60,193 nt of DNA from a virus. The DNA lies in the IMG/VR virus record IMGVR_UViG_3300033148_003082, positions 1 to 60,193 of that record; one strand, given 5' to 3'. How positions within the stretch are numbered: position 1 is the first letter of the stretch; each line of letters opens with the position of its first letter. The position numbers and the translations under genes were made by a program. The notes under the pieces were generated by a model. That model did not search any database and was not told where the DNA came from. It saw only the letters and a list, made by a program, of their open reading frames with translations. Below are positions 57,365 through 60,193 of the stretch, one piece after another.

Positions 57365-57456
57365 GATAATATAATCGCGATTATTATAATTATGATTATA
57401 CTAATCCATGGAATACATCCGCAGCAACAAAGACAACATCCTTCGTCGTTATTCAT
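57361..57456 (-). CDS. 31-residue Cys-rich membrane peptide
   Basis: Found by reading the gap. MNNDEGCCLCCCGCIPWISI then a run of Ile ending AIILS. Six Cys before a hydrophobic anchor. The ATG lies in the end of the upstream gene, and the stop overlaps the NTP-transferase start, so the three genes are coupled. The palindrome ATAATCGCGATTAT (57371-57384) lies in its coding region. Confidence 0.5.
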   Translation of the reverse strand: MNNDEGCCLCCCGCIPWISIIIIIIIAIILS

Positions 57457-57631
57457 TTCCCTTTTCCAGTTCGTCGACTTTTTCATTTACTAGATCGTCA
57501 ACTACTTCAATCATAGATGGATTATCAATTTCCGGATACTCGCCCTTAATCATTGGAAGCAGCACATATTTTAATTTGTCGCGAGTTGATTCGTACATTC
57601 TAAAGGTTGCATATTTTTTATTCTCTGTCAT
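57449..57631 (-). CDS. Ribbon-helix-helix-like DNA-binding protein
   Basis: 60 residues. KKYATFRMYESTRDKLKYVL is a strand-then-helix start typical of CopG/RHH regulators; a second helix ends with DDLVNEKVDELEKGNE. Ribosome site AGGAG. May control its own small operon. Confidence 0.5.
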   Translation of the reverse strand: MTENKKYATFRMYESTRDKLKYVLLPMIKGEYPEIDNPSMIEVVDDLVNEKVDELEKGNE

Positions 57632-57660
57632 AGTTACTCCTGTTGGGTTAGCCGGTCATC
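57629..57660 (-). repeat. Start-associated cassette at a gene junction
   Basis: Minus strand reads GACCGGCTAACCCAACAGGA then GTAACTATG, related to the GGCTA-x-x-x-AGGAG pattern elsewhere. Confidence 0.45.
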
Positions 57661-57816
57661 AATTTCTTTTATCATAGCTTGACAGTACTCTTCTCCACTG
57701 TCTACACTGAAACTAACACACACTCCCCCCAAGGGTTTCCACCCCATCTCAATGAACTCTTTAACCACCTGCTCTAACATTCTGGGGTTTTCCTCTGTTA
57801 TTATTTCGTATTTCAT
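57634..57816 (-). CDS. DUF1737-like small protein
   Basis: 60 residues from the ATG at 57816 (AGGAGG before; 57819 is alternative). KYEIITEENPRMLEQVVKEF, then EMGWKPLGGVCV, the Trp-Gly-Gly pattern of DUF1737. The C-terminus IDDRLTQQE fits the operon's tail pattern. Confidence 0.6.
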   Translation of the reverse strand: MKYEIITEENPRMLEQVVKEFIEMGWKPLGGVCVSFSVDSGEEYCQAMIKEIDDRLTQQE

Positions 57817-57841
57817 CATTCCTCCTTGTCTAGCCAAACCG
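57814..57841 (-). repeat. Start-associated cassette at a gene junction
   Basis: Minus strand reads GGCTAGACAAGGAGGAATG then ATG, very close to the junction at 37885. Confidence 0.5.
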
Positions 57842-57916
57842 ATCTGCTAAAAACATAATCAGTGCGGCTATCACAAACAATATGATTAGCCCCGCAATAT
57901 ATTCATCACTCATCAT
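57830..57916 (-). CDS. 28-residue membrane peptide
   Basis: Found by reading the gap. MMSDEYIAGLIILFVIAALI, then MFLADRFG. AAAGGAT before the ATG. The stop TAG lies in the recurring GGCTAGAC sequence. Confidence 0.45.
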   Translation of the reverse strand: MMSDEYIAGLIILFVIAALIMFLADRFG

Positions 57917-57926
57917 TCACTATCCT

Positions 57927-58184
57927 TTAGTATACCCCTTCTATTCCCTCGTCAATCTCAAATCTTTTTTCTAAACCACACCTTGAGCAACGTCCGTGAT
58001 AATTGATTTGAAACCTACCCTTCCGTATCCCTATTTCATAGTCTTCTCTGAAAGTAGGCACTAACGGAGTCAATTTAATCAATGCTAAATATTCTTGTTC
58101 TGACATGTTGCCATAGGCTTTATTTCTTTCCTCGTCTCTCGTCTTTTTGCATCGGGGGCAACTAGTCCAGTTATCTGCGCTCAT
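57927..58184 (-). CDS. Zinc-ribbon small protein
   Basis: 85 residues. SCPRCKKTRDEERNKAYG and RCSRCGLEKRFEID are paired zinc ligands. AGGAGTGAATG before two ATGs (58187, 58184). Confidence 0.6.
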   Translation of the reverse strand: MSADNWTSCPRCKKTRDEERNKAYGNMSEQEYLALIKLTPLVPTFREDYEIGIRKGRFQINYHGRCSRCGLEKRFEIDEGIEGVY

Positions 58185-58211
58185 CATTCACTCCTGTTGG
58201 TTTAGCCAATC
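58182..58211 (-). repeat. Start-associated cassette at a gene junction
   Basis: Minus strand reads GATTGGCTAAACCAACAGGA then GTGAATGATG. Confidence 0.5.
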
Positions 58212-58607
58212 AAGAACATATTTGAAATGCCAATACTTTTTACTTCGTCTATTTTCTTCCGCTCCTTTCTCAATCACTCGCTTGGTAATCTCTTCATCGG
58301 TTTCTTTTTTGAACCGCATTGCTTTCTTTGAACCAAGTTGTTCTCTCACAAACGGGAGTACCGTATCGTCATAGAACTTATGAGGTTCTTCGTTATCAAA
58401 CATGGCCAGTATTCTTCTTTCAATCTCGTCAGCCAGGTTGCCATACTCTCCCACACTAGCAAGGCAATTATCTATTTCCGCAAACCTATCTGATATTTCA
58501 TCCATAATTCCATAAACAAGCCTGTGATTTAAGTATCTTTCTATAATATCTTTTATTGCTTCTTTTTTCTCTGCCTGTTCTCTACTTAGTTTTGTTTCAT
58601 CCACCAC
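58188..58607 (-). CDS. Hypothetical protein sharing a C-terminal tail with two other genes
   Basis: 139 residues from a GTG at 58607 (GAGGG before it; 58604 possible). Helical. The C-terminus reads KETDEEITKRVIEKGAEENR then YVLDWLNQQE, almost identical to the tail of the gene at 37884. First gene of the leftward unit. Confidence 0.6.
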   Translation of the reverse strand: MVDETKLSREQAEKKEAIKDIIERYLNHRLVYGIMDEISDRFAEIDNCLASVGEYGNLADEIERRILAMFDNEEPHKFYDDTVLPFVREQLGSKKAMRFKKETDEEITKRVIEKGAEENRRSKKYWHFKYVLDWLNQQE

Positions 58608-58635
58608 TCACCCTCCTTTATCTCACTTTGTAATG

Positions 58636-58663
58636 ATTGTATCACATTAAACGTTCTTGTCAA
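58636..58663 (-). promoter_or_regulatory. Leftward promoter of a divergent pair
   Basis: TTGACA (58663-58658), 16-base spacer, TACAAT (58641-58636). Confidence 0.65.
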
Positions 58664-58671
58664 CGAACCAT

Positions 58672-58700
58672 TTGTAGTATGAGAACATTTGTGCTAAAAT
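58672..58700 (+). promoter_or_regulatory. Rightward promoter for terminase genes
   Basis: TTGTAG, 17-base spacer, TAAAAT, then GGAGG before the small terminase ATG at 58720. Confidence 0.55.
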
Positions 58701-58719
58701 TAGGGCTAGGAGGTTTTTT

Positions 58720-59307
58720 ATGGCAAAGAATAAACGAACCGATATGGAGATACTTCAGGATAAAGCCTTGATTTCGGAATTGTTATTAATTGGAAAAGGC
58801 TCTACTGAAATCTCTTTGACTATTAATAGGCAAAGAGCATACAATCTTTCAGAAAGTCAGATAAGATACGATATCAATAAAATCAATGAAGAATGGATTA
58901 CTACTTATTTGGATAATTACGACCAGAGTAAGTCAAAAGAACTTGCCAAAATTGATAAACTGGAACAAGAATATTGGGAAGCTTGGGCAAGGTCCCGTCG
59001 TGGGAAGAAGAAGGTACTTAAGACAACATCTTCAATGAAAGGAACCGAAAATTACGAAGGCACCCAGGATTCGGATAGTAGAAAAGAGGAAACGGAAAGA
59101 ACACCTGGTGACAAAAAGTTCCTAGAAGGTATTCAGTGGTGTATTGACCAGCGTTGTAAAATTCTTGGACTTGACGCTCCGACCAAGATGGATCTTACCT
59201 GGCGTGAAAAAGCAAGGAAATACAAGATGGATCCAGACACAGTTGTTGAAAAACTTACGGAACAATTTGTAGAAGCGGCTGAAAGAGGAATTAAAGACGA
59301 AGTATGA
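58720..59307 (+). CDS. terS: Terminase small subunit
   Basis: 195 residues. The N-terminal region (LISELLLIGKGSTEISLTIN, then LSESQIRYDINKINEEW) is a helix-turn-helix like phage TerS proteins. A coiled segment follows (KELAKIDKLEQEYWEAWARS), and the end has FLEGIQWCIDQRCKILGLDA, typical of TerS. It binds the packaging site and recruits the large subunit, which starts on an ATGA overlap. Confidence 0.8.
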   Translation: MAKNKRTDMEILQDKALISELLLIGKGSTEISLTINRQRAYNLSESQIRYDINKINEEWITTYLDNYDQSKSKELAKIDKLEQEYWEAWARSRRGKKKVLKTTSSMKGTENYEGTQDSDSRKEETERTPGDKKFLEGIQWCIDQRCKILGLDAPTKMDLTWREKARKYKMDPDTVVEKLTEQFVEAAERGIKDEV

Positions 59308-60193
59308 CTCAACAATGGATAGAGTTTGCGGCAGAAGAGGCTTGGGAAGAAGCGCAGAAAAGAATAAAACAAAAAAAGACCGATCAGGAATTTGAGAAAT
59401 ACCAAGACGACCCAGTTGCCTTTGCCGAAGATATTTATAAAGATTTTTTTACAGAAGACATGAAAGAAGTTATGGAATCTGTGAAAAACAATCCTGTCAC
59501 CATTGCCAAGTCGGCGAATTCGGTTGGGAAAACTTTTTCTGCGGCAAAAATCGCACTCTGGTTTTATAGTGTTTATAAAGATAGTAAAGTTTTTCTTACC
59601 GCTGCGCCACCGTTGGACAACTTGAAAAGATTGTTATGGGGAGAAATAGTAAGCGCGATTAATAAAAAACCAGAAATATTTGAAGGCCACAAAAAAAGGT
59701 CTTTATATATTGAGCGCGATCCTCAATCTTTTATTCAGTGTTTGACCATTCCCCAGACGGGAACACAAGAAGAAAGGGAATCAAAATTCAGCGGTAAACA
59801 CAGTAGCCATATGCTTTTTATCGTAGATGAAGGTGACGCTGTTCCAGACGAGGTATATACAGGAATAGAAAGCTGCATGAGTGGGGGACATGCTGGATTG
59901 CTTATAATGTTTAATCCTAGACGCAAAGCAGGAGCTGTTTATCAAAAACAAAAAAATAAAGCAGCAAACATTGTTCAAATTTCGGCCCTAGATCACCCAA
60001 ACGTGATTACAGGGAAGAACTTGATCCCTGGTGCAGTAAACAGGCAAACTGTTGTAAAAAGAATCAATGAGTGGACTAGGCCGTTGAAGGCGAATGAGGA
60101 TAAAGACAAGGTTGAAACATTTGACGTTCCGGAATTTCTCGTAGGTGCCACTGCCATTGCTGACGACGGAGACATTTACGATCCGCTTCCTGG
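59304..60193 (+). CDS. terL: Terminase large subunit (3' partial)
   Basis: Begins at ATG 59304 and runs off the window, 296 codons seen. IAKSANSVGKTFSAAKIALW is the Walker A region (SANSVGKT), MLFIVDEGDAVPDEVYTGIE is the Walker B with catalytic Glu, and GHAGLLIMFNP is motif III. The C-terminal nuclease domain lies outside the window. It is the motor that packages DNA. Confidence 0.93.
   Translation, partial: MTQQWIEFAAEEAWEEAQKRIKQKKTDQEFEKYQDDPVAFAEDIYKDFFTEDMKEVMESVKNNPVTIAKSANSVGKTFSAAKIALWFYSVYKDSKVFLTAAPPLDNLKRLLWGEIVSAINKKPEIFEGHKKRSLYIERDPQSFIQCLTIPQTGTQEERESKFSGKHSSHMLFIVDEGDAVPDEVYTGIESCMSGGHAGLLIMFNPRRKAGAVYQKQKNKAANIVQISALDHPNVITGKNLIPGAVNRQTVVKRINEWTRPLKANEDKDKVETFDVPEFLVGATAIADDGDIYDPLP

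Overview
The window is most of the genome of a tailed, siphovirus-like bacteriophage (Caudoviricetes). It carries a complete tail module, a terminase pair, phage replication genes, densely packed small genes with strong Shine-Dalgarno sites, three tRNA-like genes, homing endonucleases of three families and no bacterial housekeeping genes. Terminase runs off the right edge and the left edge opens inside a gene just upstream of head-tail and tail genes. Portal, protease and capsid are absent, so the molecule is probably circular or circularly permuted, with the head genes outside the window (inference). The host is unknown. Strong AGGAGG sites, TTGACA/TATAAT promoters and two GAAC-N4-GTTC (Gram-positive-type LexA) boxes fit a Firmicutes, Actinobacteria or Chloroflexi host better than an enterobacterium.

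Layout. 1-18.4 kb, plus strand (late): glycosyltransferase-HhH fusion, DUF1360 membrane protein, head-tail proteins, a tail-tube-like protein with a beta-propeller, tail chaperones with a likely frameshift, tape measure, Dit, Gp37-like protein, fibre, two membrane proteins (holin candidates), a metallophosphoesterase and a RusA resolvase. 18.4-34.6 kb, minus strand: glycosidase-type endolysin, GIY-YIG endonuclease, SbcC/SbcD, HD hydrolase, a possible recombination-directionality-factor-like protein, DnaB-like helicase, primase, phosphoesterase, replication initiator, HNH and GIY-YIG endonucleases and an HTH regulator. 34.65-36.9 kb: divergent promoters, a possible structured non-coding RNA, a tmRNA-like RNA, tRNA-Arg, SSB and an unknown protein. 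36.9-44.4 kb, minus strand: small genes of unknown function plus RtcB and an ATP-dependent RNA ligase. 44.4-48.9 kb, minus strand: accessory block of tiny unknown genes with a minimal sliding-clamp-like protein, short iterated repeats and SOS boxes. 49.1-54.8 kb, plus strand: truncated nucleotidyltransferase, a DNA methyltransferase carrying a LAGLIDADG domain, a C5 methyltransferase, an HslV-like hydrolase and tRNA-His. 55.1-58.6 kb, minus strand: zinc ribbon, a DUF5131 gene with an HNH gene nested inside it, a NTP-transferase and small proteins. 58.7-60.2 kb, plus strand: terminase small and large subunits.

How it works together. Helicase, primase, SSB, initiator-like protein, clamp-like protein, SbcCD and RusA form a replication and recombination set, but no DNA polymerase is seen in the window, so host polymerase or a gene outside it must serve. 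RtcB plus an RNA ligase suggests repair of cleaved tRNAs. Two intact methyltransferases and a methyltransferase remnant suggest protection from restriction.

The most unusual signals are: a 24-bp element repeated five times next to gene starts; a recurring ribosome-binding cassette at minus-strand gene junctions; an HNH gene nested in DUF5131 without breaking the host frame; a LAGLIDADG domain inside a methyltransferase; an in-frame TGA in a conserved C-terminal tail; and several candidate structured RNAs. More than a dozen genes of 18-59 codons were found by reading the gaps between longer genes; most have Shine-Dalgarno sites or 4-base overlaps that support them.
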